From NCBI GenBank assembly GCA_027627225.1, contig CM051029.1, positions 13,812,523 through 13,876,522 of the forward strand: DNA of 64,000 nucleotides, in the 5' to 3' direction. The notes below the pieces were generated by a model. That model had not been told where the DNA came from. It made no database searches and saw only the letters and a program-made list of their open reading frames with translations. Shown here in pieces: positions 12,301 to 24,540 of this stretch. This DNA comes from Congeria kusceri. Taxonomy: Eukaryota; Mollusca; Bivalvia; Myida; Dreissenidae. Position 1 is the stretch's first letter. Each line of letters opens with the position of its first letter. Both the position numbers and the translations under genes were made by a program.

Positions 12301-13559
12301 TTTTCACTTTTGCTTGATAGTATTCTATCATGCAAGAGTTATTATTAAACAAAGCCATTTCGCTAGCAAGTAATATGTACATGTTATGGTATTTTAGGTA
12401 GACATTACTTTTCTTAGAAGCGACCACATAAAATCTCCATGACGTATAATCGGTTCAGGAACGTAACTTTAAAATGGATATGATTTCACATTGATGTGTC
12501 TATTTGCTAGATGCGTTTAGATCGTCTAATTTATTGTGCATTTATATCACTGTTAATAATGATGAATTGTTTAACATGTACAATAATAACAAAATGCATT
12601 TTGAGATTTATATTAAAATGTTATCCTTTCTAATACAAGTTATGCACAGGCAAAGACAAGAGCTTAGACACGCCCGTGCGGATGCTATTGATCGATGACC
12701 TAGCTTACACGTCATCACTTGTTTAGTGATGTAATTTGTGGATTGTTTTGAATTTTTCTTGCACTGTGAAAATTTGGATATATGGTGTGGATTTAAAGCA
12801 TTTAAAAGCATGTAAGTCTCCATCTGTTGTGTTAATAATAACACAGGATTATCCAGGATCAGTTTAAATCTCAGCCTAGGAATTGTGTGTTTTTAAAGTG
12901 TCAGAACTCAACTGTGGTATAGAAGTATTCATGATGTGGATTTACTTTCTTGCTAACAAAGTACCATTATTTTATATTAATCTTTCTAAAGCATTAATAA
13001 TGTTAAACGTAATTTTATTCGCATAAACAATGCAATTAAGCACGTGACCAGTACACGAACGTGTTTAATCAGGCATCCGTGACATTGTGACTGACAATTT
13101 TCACGCGCTTTTGTAGCAAAACACGCTTTTTACATGGAGATACATGCCCGTATTTTATGTCGATTAGCAACAGCATATTCAAGTATTTAAAAACAACGGT
13201 GATTTTTTTCGGCGTTTAATGTCCGCACGTAATATAAATGATATTATCGATTTCTTTTCCATCGGAAAACAATTAATGAAATAAAAAACGTTTTTTGAAA
13301 AAACGAGCGACCATGACACAATATCAAGGCAGAAAATGCTTGGCTTTTCAACGAATCTGAATACCATGTATGATTGAAAATTTATTTAATAAAAAATGCA
13401 GACTTTTATTTTGATGTACACTGCCTCCAAAGGAGTTAGGTCAACACGGGTTTATTCAATTAAGATACATGCAGATGTTGCGATTTTAGTAGGAGAAATA
13501 TTTTTAATAGGTTCAGTTTAATAAAAGTAAGAATACCAAAATTAAAGATAATTCAAAGA
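9376..13559. other. Long stretch with no supported gene
   Basis: Four kilobases of AT-rich DNA. The short frames on both strands have no motif, no consistent splice sites and low-complexity composition. No RNA gene or element ends were recognised. Confidence 0.5.
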
Positions 13560-13930
13560 GAGTAGCCCTTCGAGCTAAAGGCTAGGTAGTTTAAGCGATA
13601 AAGGGCGGTAGTTAAAGCGATACTGCCGATTTGATCGCCGCCGGGATTTCGAACGTCGAAGCCGATTTCGGAAAGGTGGGGTCGTTCGATGCGGCCGATT
13701 TTGGGGAATTGGGTTCGAGCGGTGCAGCCAATATCGGAGAGGTTGGGTCGATCGTTGAAGACTATTTCGGGGAGCTGGGATCGGGCCATGCGATTTCGAG
13801 GAGGTAAGGGTCAAAAGAAGCTGTCAATTGGGGGGGGGGGGAGGGGATAAGGGGTCGGATTGGAATAATCTGGTGGAGGGGGGCGGTCGAGCCGATTTTT
13901 GTCGCGGGTGATGGTGTCCGGGATGCTGAC
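13560..13930. repeat. GC-rich island with 33-bp tandem repeats
   Basis: The sequence is abruptly GC-rich compared with its flanks. From 13,661 to 13,792 there are four 33-base units (starts 13,661; 13,694; 13,727; 13,760) with shared landmarks GCCGATTTCGG and TTGGGTCG. As 33 is a multiple of three, the plus strand is open from 13,616 to 13,804 and would encode an 11-residue repeat of the form ADFGELGSxxA. No ATG or splice context is seen, and the minus strand is also open in two frames. A G-run and G-rich sequence follow (13,830-13,900). It could be a minisatellite or a repeat-protein exon. Confidence 0.6.
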
Positions 13931-14718
13931 ATGCCTTCAAGAAATCCGGCAGGAAAACCTGATACACACCAATGCTTGTAGTAGAAAGTGCTGGGAAATT
14001 TGATATGTTTCTATAATGGCAAAAATGAAATGTGCAGGGTACTTCATGTAAAATAAAAACGGTCTCAATTTCTTAGGTTGAAAATACGTGTAAATACTTA
14101 ATACGTTATTCACATAAAGAATCCCATTCCAACGCGACATATTATATGAAATTTAAAACAGGCTTTTTACACAACTTTGCATAAGTTTTTAGAAGGTTTC
14201 ATTAAAATACGTTGAATTTAAGTGTACACACGTGCGTTCATGCCTAGACCTGCACACTACGCTGCATATGTATAACACACGAAGAGATTCACATCATTTC
14301 TCGTTTTGACGATAACAGGGACTATGTAAACGAAAACGGCTTCAAGGGGTTAATGTCTTTAAACAATTATGACATAAAGACATTAATAATAGCACAAAAT
14401 AACGGTTAAAATATGGTTTATATTTATAAATGGGAAAACAGTTTTCGCATTCGAAGATAAAAATCAATTTATAATATGGGCTGTTTGTTTTGCCCTTTTC
14501 ATTTTTACAGATTGGCGTCAGAATTGTGAGTATTTTGTCTAACCATAGTTTACACCCGTTTCCTTACAAAGCAGAATGCGCAGTTAGTTGAAGCGAAGTC
14601 TACTGTCATTTCAACGAATGATTCCGAAGTCGTTAGCTCAATACCAGAATGGGGTTTTAATTTTTACACACATTAAGATGATTTGTTTTCTCAAATATCG
14701 TACTATGTATTATATTAG
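13931..14718. other. No supported gene
   Basis: AT-rich DNA between the GC-rich island and the SINE; nothing recognisable. Confidence 0.5.
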
Positions 14719-15000
14719 CCGGGCCGGCTAGCTCAGTTGGTAGAGCGCTGGACTACAAATCCGAGGATCGCGGGTTCGATTCCCAGCCCGGCCACATATC
14801 TTGTGTGGGGATTGGTCATGAAATTATTTCTACGACATTCTCCCCCTACCTATGATTCAAGTAGGGCAGTTGTCAGTTACTGTCATAAGTATGTGCACTC
14901 AGTACTGGTAAACCAGCTTACCCAGGGAAAGTGTATGTTAACTGACCGCCGTTATATGACCGAAATGCTGTTAAATACTGCGAAAAATCCAAACAAAACA
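14719..15000 (+). mobile_element. Full-length tRNA-derived SINE
   Basis: The head at 14,721-14,794 resembles a tRNA: A-box-like TAGCTCAGTTGGTAGAGC, B-box GGGTTCGATTCCC, and an acceptor stem GGCCGGC pairing with GCCCGGCC at six of seven positions. The anticodon stem has a mismatch, so it is not called as a functional tRNA. A conserved body of about 200 bases follows (TTCAAGTAGGGCAG, AGTACTGGTAAACC) and ends in AAAAATCCAAACAAAACA plus an AT-rich tail. The same unit occurs at 40,653-40,954 and, headless, at 3682-3908. The internal promoter boxes would serve RNA polymerase III. Confidence 0.88.
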
Positions 15001-16229
15001 TATTATTTATTCTTTTTATACTTATTATTCTTATTATATTACATTTATATAATCTAATATCAGTTAAGGTGCAATAGGAAGCCAATAGTTCGTTGACATA
15101 GTCCCTTTAACGATTGAACACAGTCCGGAAATACTGTAACATTCCTATGCTATACAACATTAACGTGCATAATTAACATAGCCTTCAGACCTGGAAGTAA
15201 TCATGCCATCAGGAAATGCTTATGTCTATACATAATGAGGTTAGAATAACTACTTTGCTGGAGATCGAATGTACTTTATATTTATGTATGCATAATTAGA
15301 ACCCTGCAATGACTGTCGTGCGAATAGTTACCTTTTAAAGATAATAATTTGTGGGGAACTTCAAAATCCAAACGCACTGCTGCCATATGGTACACAGAAT
15401 GAGCAATGTTTATGCGGAAATCTGGTTTTAACAGCGTGTTTTATAGAAAGAAAACTAATAGAAAGAGGATGTATCCTTCCGTTTGAATGCGCTCATTTCA
15501 TCGCGGCCTTTTCAAATCGGTGAATTCAATAATATAGCTTTGTATTACATGATTTGCAGTGAAGCAGAATTGTATTGGTGAAATACGCTTTGATATAACA
15601 GTAAAGATATAAAATGTTATATGTTCAAAGCAGTGAAAATATAACAATATACGGATTTTTTTTTCTATAAATAGTATTCCAGCAGTTGTTTAACCCCCCC
15701 CCTGCTTTTTGTATATATATGTACAGTATTTACCGAATATTATTTCTCTAGTGGTCATGGAAAATGATATTTTCACTCGTAGCTACGTCACTTGTGAGCA
15801 TATTTTTTCTATACCAACTCGTTGAATAAAATTCTATCATTCACTAAAATCAACATCCTATATCTTTTTGTTCAACGCTGTTTTGATAATTCCCCGTGGT
15901 TTGCCCAACAGTGCCTTTCACTGACTTGGCAGCGACGTTATAATGTGCACAGTATCTGTACATACGAATGTCAAGAGGCAAGACAATCCACCCTGATGTG
16001 ATCACGGCTGTAATTTGTGACTCGAATTAGCATGATAAAGCTGAAGACATGTTCTACGGCAACTGACAAGGCATCGAAATGTCTTGTTAGAACAAGAATG
16101 TGTAATATTGTAATTCCTAAAATGCTTACCTACACAAATCTCTATTTGATTTCGAAATGATGTTCACTTCGTTTTCCCGTTGTAAAATCCCTTCGTAATT
16201 TGTATGTGCCATGACGTTGGAAAGTAATA
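15001..16229. other. No supported gene
   Basis: Holds a C-homopolymer at about 15,692-15,702. No gene or element recognised. Confidence 0.5.
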
Positions 16230-16670
16230 TTTCGAGCGGGGTATAATTTTTAATATACCCCCGCGTGGACCATAATATACCCTGCGCGCGGGCCTAAAAT
16301 AGCAACTCCTGTGTACTGATACATTCTTATTAGCTATTAATCGGTAGGCCTTCGGCCTTGGTAGACATCACTTTCCTCGGAGTGCAATATTTACTATAGC
16401 CCTAAACTGCCTGTGATAGTTAGATAATGTGCAAATTATGTACAAAAAAACCCTTAAATTATGCATCATCGGGACAGAAACCCTTGTTAACATCCAAAGA
16501 TCCTTTATAAGGTATGCGTCATATTTCCGATGCAACACAACACTAAACCAACAACACGACACAAATACAAACACGACTGTTATTAAAACGTGGGCTGGCG
16601 CCTTGGAACAGTCAATGCAAAGCAATGGATGTTTACACATGTTTAAAGGCGCGCCAAACAATTGTACCAT
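16230..16670 (-). repeat. Composite dispersed repeat, partial CCGTTCCAAGGCGG family
   Basis: The left part (16,230-16,390) has GC-rich palindromic pieces (GCGGGGTATA, TACCCCCGCG, GTAGGCCTTCGGCC). The right part, read on the minus strand, contains TTTGCATTGACTGTTCCAAG, matching the core of the repeats at 46.84-47.15, 50.94-51.2 and 56.02-56.29 kb. The overlapping open frames here are explained by this repeat. Confidence 0.5.
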
Positions 16671-17256
16671 TATCAATCACAATACACATACAAGTAAATA
16701 AACATAAACTTTTTAAGTTCGAATTCAATAGTATACAATGTACACCGCTCTCCTCTAAATCCGCATATGCTCTATAATTAAACTTTATCAAGAGCAACAT
16801 AATAGCGACTGCGTAAGAGTCGATGAAATGGAATAAAAATTACCACCGTAGTTATTGTATTCAAATATTTTTTATTTATTTACAGGACTGTGTGGTTTTT
16901 ATCAAAACAATTACTTGTCATATTTAAAAACACAAATGCCATAAAAAGAACTCTGAGGCTCTATGAATGATCAAAACCGGATTTGTAGACCGTCGTTATC
17001 AGAGTCATCATGATTAGATATGACGGATTGATTGCTGTCCTTAAACACATTTCTCTTTCGTTTTAGTGACACCTCATAGTACGCAACATTAAATTCAACG
17101 CTGTCAATCAACGTTAGCTAGTGGCATTGGTAATTAAGTCGAGACATTCCCATTTTTGCTGTTGCTTGTTCTTCAACTAAACCATGTGTCTGCTTTTTTT
17201 TAGTTATAATGGTCACAATTTCATACACATTATACTAATAATATAATTGCCTGCAG
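16671..17256. other. No supported gene
   Basis: AT-rich; no recognisable features before the exon candidate. Confidence 0.45.
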
Positions 17257-17429
17257 TTGCATTGTTATTGGTTATTATTGGTGGAAACGAGTTCTTGAAA
17301 ACTCCATATAAAAGCACTTTTATACAAGTACATGAACGTGAAACATACAAACGCGACAAGGAAACTTGTACAAACCACGGATACTCATTCACTCTATTTC
17401 AGTTTGTGGCGTCTTATCGGGAGAGCTAA
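17257..17429 (+). CDS. Candidate terminal exon, membrane-type tail
   Basis: An acceptor (TAATTGCCTGCAG) ends at 17,256 and is followed in phase 1 by 57 codons ending in TAA. The peptide opens with a short hydrophobic run (ALLLVIIGG), then a polar, charged segment (HERETYKRDKETC). This would fit the end of a transmembrane protein, but the hydrophobic stretch alone is too short to span a membrane unless the previous exon contributes. No upstream exon is identified and no family recognised. Confidence 0.25.
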
Positions 17430-17799
17430 TGAAACTAATGAAGACCTATGATCGAATGTTTGTTGATTTCTCCAATAGCTAGATGTTATCTTCACCATAT
17501 GAGTATGTCGTAGGTTTAGCGCTTATATGTCAGTAATCAAGATTTCGATGTATAAATAGATGAAAGTAACGACAGCAATTTACACTAATTTGATTAGTTT
17601 TACTTTTCGTAATGACCTTTATATTTACGGTTTTTAATGAAGCGTCAAATAAGAAATATGTGGAGGTAGGAGTTACTAGGTTTTCGATTAACTAGAAGTA
17701 ACAGTTTAATAATGTCTGTAGAAACAGACTGTTGTGAGATGAAACATGTAATGAACTAGCAAGTTCACATGCTGATGAATTTGGTAATAAAGTTTCATC

Positions 17800-18190
17800 A
17801 GTCTAGCCAGTTATACTTTTTCAGTTATACGCGACACAAATCCAAAACTGTCCTTTTTGCTAAAAAAGGTCATAACTATACTGATGGTGGAAAAATACTG
17901 CACCAAAATACCCAGGAGCACACTGATTAATATGTTTATAAAGTTCCTACACTCTAGCAATAATACTTTTTGAGTTACACACGACACAAGTCCAAAACAT
18001 TTCATTTTTTGCTATAAAAAGGGCCATAACTCCGCAGATGTCAGAAACAAATTTACCAAAATACCCAGGTGAACAAGTTCCGAGGCAGATGAATATGCTT
18101 ATAAAGTTTTATCACTATAGCAGTTATACCTTTTGAGTAACGCGCAACGGACGGACAAATCAATATGCCCCCACCCCCACCCACCCCTCT
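17800..18190. repeat. Tandem repeat, ~155-bp unit
   Basis: About 2.3 units are visible. AGTTATACTTTTTCAGTTA at 17,809, its variant at 17,958 and another at 18,122 mark the period. Each unit carries GACACAAxTCCAAAAC, CCAAAATACCCAGG and a CATAACT element. It ends with ACGGACGGAC and a C-rich run. Confidence 0.7.
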
Positions 18191-18204
18191 AAAGTAGGGG
18201 CATA

Positions 18205-18400
18205 AAAAAAACTTGTCATTGCTGGGACTCAAACCTGCGACTGCAGTGGAGTGTTAACTATGAAGTATGAAGAGCGAAGTATGATTTTTGAAGTGTAAAC
18301 TATGAACTATGAAGTGTAAAGTACGAAATGTTTAATATATTATACTATATAGTATACAGTATTGTGCATTATGAAGTGTGAAGTGCGAACTATGAACTGT
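18205..18400. repeat. tRNA-like B-box remnant and degenerate GAAGTRTGAA repeats
   Basis: Read on the minus strand, 18,215-18,245 contains GGTTTGAGTCCC, a plausible B-box from a truncated tRNA-like head. It is followed on the plus strand by short imperfect repeats of AACTATGAAGTATGAAG. Confidence 0.35.
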
Positions 18401-18699
18401 GAATATCTGAATTCGCCACCGGGCTTTCGTTCATACAGCATGAGGTTACAGTGATACGACTTTTATCATAATCACAAGTCACACTGTACATGTTTGAAAT
18501 ATAAATGTACTTACAATCTTCTTTTTAATTTTGACACAAGTTATGGTTTGCAAATGGAAACATTTAAAGGGACATATTGATGGGAATTTGACAATAACAT
18601 TTGTAAATAAAAGTTCATTGACAGAAAATTAAATGAAGCACTGATACAAATAATACTCTTGATTACAGGAACAATTGACAAATGATTTTATGTTATACC

Positions 18700-19150
18700 T
18701 AAACAGCGTTCATCCAAGAGACTTTCATGGTCATTGCAATATTAGTAGCAGCTGTTGTAAAATTAATGAATTAAATGTACATATTTTACCGTTATGGGCA
18801 TGGACAACATTACAACGTTTACATAGCTCGGTGAAGCTTGCAATAAAATGAAGCAATTATGTATAGGCCTGTTCAAATCCTACTGGAAAAGTATCTAAAA
18901 TCGTTTTCTACAATTTCATCAATATATTTTTACTACTTAAAAAATATACTCTAGATAAATAGGAAAATTTTGTTTTTATTATGTATCTGCATTTTTGTAC
19001 AATATGCCACTTTAAAGGAAAGGTTTCATAATAACCTCATTATTGTAGTTAATAATTATTTGATAAAATATCTAAAACAATGGTCATCCAAAAGACTTTT
19101 ACAGGCATGGCAAAATTATTAGTAGTAGTTGTAAATATTGATTAAATGGA
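18700..19150. repeat. Short direct duplication ~375 bp apart
   Basis: 18,710-18,777 and 19,080-19,148 are diverged direct copies, sharing TCATCCAA.AGACTTT, ATTAGTAG and TGAT/TGAATTAAATG. The intervening DNA has no recognisable gene. Confidence 0.5.
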
Positions 19151-19394
19151 TGGCTGCTCCCGAACGCTGCATTGAACTTGAAATGTGGCATTGACTTTAC
19201 CCAATGGACCTGATTCATGAAAGACACGCTGACTTAACGAGAAAAACATTTGTGTAAAGAGATTAAAAAACAAGAACCATTCACTGCTAATATATATACG
19301 TTCGGAGAAGCAAAAAGCCAATTTCGATGTTTGACCTTTAAGTATAATCTTGACCTTTGACCTACAGTCATGGTTCACGAGCATAACATGCTGT

Positions 19395-19490
19395 TTTACT
19401 GGACGGGATGCGACGGGACTAGGCGGGACGGGACAAACTGAGTGTTATATAGCCCCCACCCCCTATCATGATTTAGGGGGTGTTAATTAG
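19395..19490. repeat. Short GACGGGA-rich repeat
   Basis: A brief GC-rich run of ACGGGA/GCGGGAC units, followed by a C-rich tract and its near-complement (AGCCCCCACC, TTAGGGGGTG), which could form a small hairpin. Confidence 0.45.
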
Positions 19491-20073
19491 TAATAAAATA
19501 ATGGAAACACTTTCAGCTGGTATTTTGCGATTGTCATTGCTCAGAACAATTGTCCGGATTGTGAATATACAAAGTTGATGAATTGGCCAGAACATAGGTC
19601 TATAGATATGCACATTACAAAGGGCTTTTAGGGCAAGATTACCTAGTGTTAGGAAAGGCCTTAGGCTTTATTAGTGGTGCACCACAAGTAAATATATATA
19701 AAATGAAAAAAATTTAGAACATATTAACTAATCAAACAACTTCAAACTGTATCTGCCTCCATCACCATTTCACTGATATGTCAGTCACCACGTGAACAGA
19801 TATAGAACGATAATCATCCCAACAATGGTACACATTTATACTGAAATAGCATGTCACTGTCATTTAACGGGACCATTTTCATATTTAACTTTTCAATTTC
19901 GTATTGCTGTAATGTTACATAAAACGTTAAACATCCAGGCATGTGTTACCATTATAATGTCCTACTACATGTAATACCTATCACCAACCAATGTGAATCA
20001 AACAAACATTGCCTTTATGTCCGCTTTACAAATTATTCCAAAATGTTTGCAGTGCTAATTTTGTTTTTGAAAT

Positions 20074-20415
20074 TAGGGCTTTTTTTTGGCTGATTTTATA
20101 GCCATTATATTCCCAGTGCTAAAAAGTATCGTTTTTTTAATCATTCAGTCCCAAAATTCCCAATTGATGGATTGACTTTCAGATGTTTTGAAAATAGAGC
20201 TGTTCAATGCAGAAAAAATACTGTTGAAGTTGTTATAACCGTTTTACTGATTTGCTTTTATTCAGAACATTCCTTTTTTTAATGTAGTTTTATCAACAAT
20301 TCTTCACATTTTATTAAACAAACAATTATACTTTCCCCCAATTTTATTCGAATTTATGCTAAAATTCCCAATTTCATGGGTATATGTCGTCTTTTCAAGA
20401 TGGTGAAAAAGCCCT
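20074..20415. mobile_element. Small TIR element (MITE-like)
   Basis: The left end TAGGGCTTTTTTTTGG and the right end, read inverted, CAGGGCTTTTTCACC form terminal inverted repeats. Inner blocks AATTCCCA recur near both ends. No convincing target duplication is seen, so the class is uncertain; hAT-like ends are suggested by the (C/T)AGGG start. Confidence 0.4.
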
Positions 20416-20833
20416 GGAACAAATATTAGTGATGTGCCCGGATTTTTCTGGAGACAAAATTGAATCTTTCAATCAAAAATATCAGTAAAATGAAATGATA
20501 CATCATAATAAAACATGTATTGGCCCTTTATTGTTACATGTGCTTGGTGACACACACAGGTCATTTCATGCAGATATAGGGACAATCACAGTCCAGAGTC
20601 TGCAATAGTTAGTATGTGATGCAGTGAACCAGTTTAAACCCACATCACCAATATCTAACTTTGTGATAAATAATTTACGTAAATAATCTGACCTCCGACA
20701 TTTTTAAGATAATCAATTGTAGACGTTGATTCTAGACGTCCTGTGATACATTGAGCCTTTACTAACTCTGTCAGGTGATTTTAAGACATGATATCATTCA
20801 TGTGATGAGGTGAAAGAGTGAATGATAACCTGA

Positions 20834-20943
20834 TTATGCTGACTGAAATAGTATCATACCACTCTGGGTTTTTAATTTGGTCACAGTAATAGAAACAGGG
20901 ATTGCGCAATCAATTGTCAGTATTGCCCAGCTTGTCCCAGAGC
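20834..20943 (-). CDS. Candidate terminal exon paired with 21,100-21,211
   Basis: Minus strand: an acceptor (CTTGTCCGTACAG) then a phase-1 frame of 35 residues plus TAA. Phase matches the donor of the exon at 21,100-21,211, so the two can be joined without a stop. The peptide (ILTIDC, VSITVTK) has no recognised motif. The pairing rests only on phase and splice sites. Confidence 0.22.
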
Positions 20944-21099
20944 CTGTACGGACAAGTGACATCTCGCCACAATTACTTATTAATACTGTACATTACAGAC
21001 AAGCAGCAAAAGTATTTGTCAAAACACAGACGAGTAAGGCAATATGAGATTTCGCCACCCCTAGTAGTTTGCATATAAAGGTTTTCATATGCAACAAAC

Positions 21100-21211
21100 C
21101 TTGGGTGCAGTTTGGCTGCAGTTGGCAGTCATCAAAGCACTCATCACTGGGCGGTCCTTCAAAGTTCCAGTCCCATGTACAGGCGATATTGGAGGTGTAG
21201 CCTTCAACACT
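21100..21211 (-). CDS. Probable internal exon of a cysteine-rich extracellular protein
   Basis: On the minus strand a strong acceptor (CTGTTATTACAG) is followed by a 112-base exon ending at CCCAAG|GTTTGTTG. The frame encodes about 37 residues with four spaced cysteines and paired aromatics: ACTWDWNF, then DECFDDC and PNCTQ. This composition is typical of small secreted domains. A possible next exon lies at 20,834-20,943; upstream exons were not found. The longer open frame across this site runs into the flanking introns and should not be read as one protein. No family assigned. Confidence 0.42.
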
Positions 21212-21503
21212 CTGTAATAACAGAGGAACATTGTATATATCAAATACAACCAACTTCATAGTTCATTAAACTGCAATTAATGTAGAAATCAGAAAATTTC
21301 AGTTCACTGAGCACTTCCTGATTATTTGTGAGACAAGCAGTAATTGACTTCCTGGGTACCTACCACTGAATTACCTGGGTACCGAAAATGGCTATTTCCC
21401 TTTTACAGAAACCAAGCATCATTGATTCATTGTATCAAATAGCATATTTATACAGGCACTTGAAACACTACATTACTTAACTTTGAGTTAAGTATACATA
21501 TAA

Positions 21504-22550
21504 CAGTGTTTTTTTATGGCCATTTTGGGGCCCCATTCCCCTGCCAAAAACGTATATAGTTTTCCCCTATTTTTCACTAAAAATTCCCCTCCAGAAGTTA
21601 AAAAAAAGCCCACAGCAAAATGCAAAAATAAGCACGATAAACACGCAAAGGTAATCGAGAAAATAATGAGTGCCGTGGTTTAAATGCGTATACGCGAGTG
21701 GCTTCCCTTGTATGTCTAGACGCTTGGTTTATGTGCATATCCGCAATGCAAGCGTTTCATCTTTTAAAGTTCGTCTAGAAGCTTTGCTTATCCAGTTATA
21801 TAGCGATGCAAGCGTCTCTTTAACATTGACGAATCTACAGAATGTCGCACAACGCGAAATTTTACAAAAAGAAAATAGATATAAAAAAAAACATTGAAGG
21901 GTGCAAAATTAGACTTTCAGTTCAAGCAGTCAGCACTGCAACAAACTACTTCTGGCGCTGTAAACGACCAACTCACGGTAAGATTATATGCAAAATTAAC
22001 AGTTTGTCCACTAATGAAACTTAGTAAAACTGTAACACATACATTCCATCAATATGCCTACCATAATTTTACAACCATGTTTAAAATATGTAATAAAAAT
22101 CCTACGGTTATGTGTCATAATAGCTTGTGTTGAATTCTCATATTTTCACTATTATGTTACTGTATTATATCAGTTAAACACTGACCAATACCAATTGCAA
22201 ACTGTATTTCGTTTTAAGTATTGAGTATATTAATTGAGGTTTGTCACTCGTTAAATTTCTGTTTAATTGAGCAAGATTTATGGTGTTGTAGAACTGGGTA
22301 TTTATGTATGCACACGCCTTATCGGTTAATCAGATAAAATAAATACTTTGTGTATTCAAATTACTGTAGTGTAATGGAAAATGTTAGTGTATTCATAATA
22401 ACACCTAAATGTGGGAATCAAAATGTTGTTATAAATATATTATATAGGAATGTATTGAATCTGAATTTCCCCTTTTTCGTCAAAAACGACGTGATTTTCC
22501 TCTCCTGAAGGGCCCTGCCAGCATTCCCCTATGGGTGAAAAAAAACACTG
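21504..22550. mobile_element. TIR element, hAT-like ends, no transposase
   Basis: The left end CAGTGTTTTTTTATGGCC and inverted right end CAGTGTTTTTTTTCACCC are terminal inverted repeats. Further inward both arms carry GGGGCCC/GGGCCC and ATTCCCCT blocks. The flanking 8-mers (ACATATAA, ATATAGTA) match at only five of eight bases, so the target duplication is weak. The ~1-kb interior holds only short overlapping frames. Confidence 0.5.
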
Positions 22551-23012
22551 ATATAGTAACTAGCAAAATTTTGTTGTACTAAGATATTGCTGTATATGTA
22601 TCGGTATGAATTTCATGTTACTTTTCTTAGCTTTGAATGATCCAGTTGTCTTGCTACATTCATTGTTCTTATTGTGACTACATAGCTACATAAAAAATTG
22701 TGAATGGTTCGGACAGCTTCAACCTAGCATCAGACAGCATTCTCCAAACTGTCCAAACCAGGGAATGCAAATAAATATGAAACGTTAAAACAAATCTGGG
22801 AAAAATTTATTTAAGCAATAATAACATGTAATGTATTATCTATTTAGATTCGCAGTAATACTGTGTCCTATTTAAATACGCACACCAAACAACAAATTAG
22901 AAATGCTCACACTCGATCTCTATGGAAAAAAAGAATCTGTTGAAAATAAAACTACTATTTTTTTAAGTTTCAGAACTATACTAAAATACCTGTCACGCAA
23001 ACATGAGAGGAC

Positions 23013-23294
23013 ATGAATGAACTATTATCATATTTATATCAAAAAGAAACAACATATCAACACCCCAAGATTGCTGACATATTTTCAATTCTTACAGAGC
23101 ATGAAAATATCATCTTGCATGCTGTCGCTCTCTTGCAAGACATTCATGTAAGTTTCATTGAAAATGGATATTTTGATATAAGCATTGTTTATCTGGCAAA
23201 CAGCTTTGGACGCAAATTGCAAGACAAAACACTTCTTGCCTTGGTTGAGGTTGAGATTGTAAAAAACAAAATTCATGTAAACTTGTATGTATAA
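23013..23294 (+). CDS. Unassigned 93-codon ORF with ATG, possible first exon
   Basis: An ATG-initiated frame of 93 codons in AT-rich DNA. A strong acceptor (TTTTTTTAAGTTTCAG) lies 40 bases upstream (ends 22,973). An internal donor (CAT|GTAAGT at 23,147/23,148) would give a 45-codon phase-0 exon with a helix-like N-terminus (MNELLSYLYQKE). The frame closes at the edge of the tandem-core element starting near 23,297. No homology recognised; a shadow frame exists on the minus strand. Confidence 0.25.
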   Translation: MNELLSYLYQKETTYQHPKIADIFSILTEHENIILHAVALLQDIHVSFIENGYFDISIVYLANSFGRKLQDKTLLALVEVEIVKNKIHVNLYV

Positions 23295-23296
23295 AA

Positions 23297-24480
23297 ACAA
23301 GAGCTGTCAGAGCTCTACTATTCGAAGAATTTCAGTTAGTACGTATTTTTGGAAAGTGGAAGGGGCATACACTTGTTAAAATACAAAACTTTTAAGTGAA
23401 GCCTTGTATTGTATATAAATTTTTGGAACAAAAACTTTAACAACAAAGTCTATGTAAAAAGTTGGCTAACTCTGTGAAATTACAAAACAGAGTTATGGGC
23501 AATGTTGCCGCTAATACTAGAGTTGATGACAAAGGTTTGTTCCAAGTTTCAAGTGAGTAACTGATCTAGTTTTGAAGTTAAAAAACTTCTGAATATAAAC
23601 TTTAACTAGAAAATCTATGCGAAAAGTGGCATAAATCTGTCAAATACAAAACAAAGTAATGGGAAATGTTGACCCTGATACAAGAGTTGATGACAAAGGT
23701 TAGTTCCAAGTTTCAAGTAAAAAACTTATGTAGTTTTGAAGTAACCAAACTTTTGAATATAAATTTTGAACAGAAAATCTAAATGAAAAGTGGGCATAAC
23801 TCTGTCAAAATACAAAATAGAGTTATGTTGCCCCTGATACTAGTGTTGATGACAAAGTTAGTTCCAAGTTTCAAGTGAATAACTGTGTACTTTTGAAGTT
23901 ACCAAACTTTTGAATATAAACTTTGACCAGAAAATCTATGTCAAAAAGGGGCATAACTCTGTCAAAATACAAAATAGGGTTATGGGGAATATTCATCCGG
24001 ATACAAAAGTTGATAATGAAGGTATATTCCAAGTTTCAAGTGAACAGCTTTTGTAGTATTGAAGTTACCAAACTTTTGAATATAAACATTAACCAGAAAA
24101 TCTATGTGAAAAAAGGAGCATAACTCTGTCAAAATACAAAACAGTATTATAGAAAATGTTGCCCTTGATACTGGAGGTGATGACAAAGGTTATTTCCAAG
24201 TTTCAAGTGAAAAACTTATTTATTCTTGAAGTTACAAAACTTTTAAATATAAACAGAAAATCAAAGGGAAAAAGGGAAAAAACTATGTCAAAATACAAAA
24301 CAGAGTTATGGGGAATGTTGCCCCTGACACTGGGATTGAATGACAAAGGTATATTCCAAGTTTCAAGTGAAAAACTTATGCAGTTTTGAAGTTACAAGAC
24401 TTTCTAATTAAAACGCCAACGCCAGGGGTAGTAGGAAAGCTCACCTATCCTTATAATAGTTGAGCTAAAAAGCGTACCCT
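23297..24480 (-). mobile_element. Non-autonomous element with ~165-bp tandem core, copy 1
   Basis: One end has GAGCTCTACTATTCGAAGAA then GGAAAGTGGAAGGGGCATA; the other ends in a CGCCAACGCCAGGGGTAG-type block and AATAGTTGAGCTAAAA. Between them about six units of ~160-165 bases repeat (AAAATCTATGT, GGCATAACTCTGTCAAAATA, TTCCAAGTTTCAAGTG). The same structure occurs inverted at 45,328-47,310. The architecture of defined flanks around a tandem core resembles the bivalve pearl/CvA-type elements; family membership is not proven. Short frames inside are repeat by-products. Confidence 0.75.
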
Positions 24481-24540
24481 TAAAATTGCCAAATCATTTA
24501 TTGATTACACGGATTAATATTTGTAAATAAGTTCATTATA

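Noticed and set aside
14721..14794. Possible functional tRNA gene
   Set aside because: The anticodon stem is mismatched and the sequence is attached to a conserved SINE body found at two other sites.
23460..24420. Several overlapping plus and minus frames
   Set aside because: All fall in the ~165-bp tandem core and repeat with its period.
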